42,848 bases of DNA from Saprospiraceae bacterium UBA2329 (GTDB lineage: Bacteria; Bacteroidota; Bacteroidia; Chitinophagales; Saprospiraceae), in assembly GCA_002344975.1 (NCBI GenBank), contig DDUV01000058.1, positions 13,228-56,075 on the forward strand. Direction: 5' to 3'. The notes beneath the pieces were generated by a model. It searched no databases, had not been told where the DNA came from, and saw only the letters and a program-made list of their open reading frames with translations. Shown piece by piece: positions 41,766 through 42,848 of the stretch (the stretch's first letter is position 1; every line of letters starts with the position of its first letter). The translations under genes were made by a program, and so were the position numbers.

Positions 41766-42761
41766 ATGAACGAGCGCACGCACAAAATCAACTTTCGCAT
41801 TCAATTAGTAGCTGTCGGCATCGGGATCGTCCTCATGGGCGTCAAGTTTTTTGCATGGTGGCTCACCAATTCCAACGCCATTCTCACCGATGCTCTGGAA
41901 AGCATCATCAACGTAGTCGCAGGCTTATTTGCCCTGTACAGCCTGCACATCACATCCATACCCAAAGATGCGAATCACCCCTACGGGCACGGCAAAGTAG
42001 AGTTTATGGCTGCCGGATTTGAAGGCGGCCTGATCGTATTAGCCGGCCTGCTCATTGTGGGCAAAGGCGCTTACAACCTCATTTTTCCGCAGGAACTCGA
42101 AAAAATAGACATCGGCCTGATACTGACGGCGTTTTCGGGACTGATCAATTTCGGATTGGGATTTTTTGTGTTGCGCCAGGGGAAAAAATCGCACTCGCTC
42201 ACCATGCAGGCCGACGGCAAACACCTGCTGTCAGATGCCTATTCCTCAGCGGGTATTCTGTTGGGTATGTTGCTGTTGTATTTCACCGGCGCTACCTGGT
42301 TGGACAACCTCACGGCCATTATTTTCGGATTCGTCATTCTTTACACAGGTTTGCAATTGCTGCGGACTTCCGTCTCCGGCATCATGGACGAGGCCGAACC
42401 CGAAACCATCCGCCCTTTGGTGGACATCATGCTGCAAAATCGCCGCGACAACTGGGTGGACATTCACAATCTCCGCGCCATCCGCTACGGCTCGGCCATT
42501 CACATTGATTGCCACCTCACCGTGCCCTGGTATTTTACGGTGGAGGAGGGGCATGCCGAGGTCAAATTGTTGGAAACCTTGGTACAAAAAGACAATCCCA
42601 CACAGGTAGAACTGTTTGTACACGCCGATCCCTGTCGCCCGCCTTCTGCCTGTTCCATTTGCCGAAAGGCCGACTGCGCGCAACGACAGGCCGCTTTTGA
42701 ACGAGATGTGCCCTGGACATTGGAGAGCCTCCTGCATTTGAGAAATCATCAGGAGTTGTAG
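41766..42761 (+). CDS. cation diffusion facilitator (CDF) metal transporter
   Basis: A 331-residue CDF-family antiporter that exports divalent metals such as Zn, Fe or Mn. About six membrane segments carry D42 in ILTDALES and H153/D157 in GKHLLSDAYSS, the metal site positions known from YiiP. The HPYGHGKVE loop is conserved. A cytoplasmic domain follows (WVDIHNLRAIRYGSAIHIDCHLTV), then an unusual Cys-rich tail with spacing C-x5-C-x2-C-x4-C near the end (DPC, SACSIC, KADC), which could bind metal. Metal specificity cannot be read from the sequence. I start at the ATG at 41766, after the repeat array. Confidence 0.92.
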   Translation: MNERTHKINFRIQLVAVGIGIVLMGVKFFAWWLTNSNAILTDALESIINVVAGLFALYSLHITSIPKDANHPYGHGKVEFMAAGFEGGLIVLAGLLIVGKGAYNLIFPQELEKIDIGLILTAFSGLINFGLGFFVLRQGKKSHSLTMQADGKHLLSDAYSSAGILLGMLLLYFTGATWLDNLTAIIFGFVILYTGLQLLRTSVSGIMDEAEPETIRPLVDIMLQNRRDNWVDIHNLRAIRYGSAIHIDCHLTVPWYFTVEEGHAEVKLLETLVQKDNPTQVELFVHADPCRPPSACSICRKADCAQRQAAFERDVPWTLESLLHLRNHQEL

Positions 42762-42773
42762 TTGGGGCCAGTA

Positions 42774-42826
42774 TAGTGAAGGGGGGATTTACCCTGTAAA
42801 TACAAAATAGAGTCACCCCTTCATTA
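42774..42826. repeat. inverted repeat at the right end of the window
   Basis: TGAAGGGG (42777-42784) and CCCCTTCA (42816-42823) are perfect 8-bp arms 31 bp apart, with further pairing just outside. No T-run follows; it may be a weak terminator for the CDF gene or the end of an element that continues beyond the window. Confidence 0.4.
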
Positions 42827-42848
42827 AGTAGTGGGGCAAAAATAAATG

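Noticed and set aside
42762..42848. Insertion-sequence end at the window edge
   Set aside because: One inverted repeat is seen but no transposase or target duplication, so it is listed only as a repeat.

Overview
The window looks like a chromosomal segment from a member of the Bacteroidota, probably near the Saprospiria/Chitinophagia. The lineage is inferred, not computed. The evidence is: a short group-type primary sigma factor; a dcw cluster with an FtsL-like protein and a PASTA-tailed PBP but no murF or ddl; FtsZ ending in the tail NSFLHNKVD; an archaeal/eukaryote-type ProRS; a type IX secretion (T9SS) sorting domain; PorV- and FadL-type outer-membrane proteins; and promoters with the Bacteroidota -7 element TAnnTTTG. 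Shine-Dalgarno sequences are generally absent. I see no rRNA, tRNA, CRISPR array or intact transposase.

Layout. 19-1518: an HD-domain phosphohydrolase (minus) and a 59-aa helical protein. 1707-5121: a translation block, rplM-rpsI-rpsB-tsf, closed by a strong terminator, then pyrH. 5377-8906: a secreted GH13 amylase with a T9SS tail, coupled to an L,D-transpeptidase. 8903-10982 (minus): a class-C-type serine hydrolase and an RmlD-type reductase. 11102-11305: a duplicated 102-bp three-hairpin repeat in the divergent gap before the dcw cluster.

11526-27398: the dcw cluster mraZ-rsmH-ftsL-ftsI-murE-mraY-murD-ftsW-murG-murC-ftsQ-ftsA-ftsZ, all on the plus strand and ended by two hairpins. It carries out lipid II synthesis (MurE, MurD and MurC ligases, MraY, MurG), septal glycan polymerisation and cross-linking (FtsW with the FtsI-type PBP) and divisome assembly (FtsL, FtsQ, FtsA, FtsZ). 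MraZ probably autoregulates it through AAAGTGG boxes. 27528-29591: a small unknown protein and pruA. 29895-33436 (minus): the primary sigma factor, a MobA-like protein fused to an N-terminal domain, and proS. 33610-38895: a secreted low-complexity repeat protein, a FadL-type porin, a membrane metal-dependent hydrolase and a PorV/PorQ-family protein. 38914-39655 (minus): an AT-richer xisI/xisH pair in which xisH has lost one base. 39739-39924: a truncated outer-membrane beta-barrel gene. 40152-42761: a membrane-anchored subtilisin-like protease and a CDF metal transporter with a Cys-rich tail.

The least ordinary feature is the intergenic DNA. Many gaps, including those inside the dcw operon, hold short tandem arrays of 7-nt or 8-nt units. 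Several start exactly at, or just inside, the stop codon of the upstream gene, and one is read as the C-terminal tail of MurE. With a 22-bp palindromic element shared by two distant gaps and the 102-bp hairpin unit, they suggest an active population of small non-coding repeats. Otherwise the window is mostly housekeeping genes; I did not find a clearly new multi-gene system.
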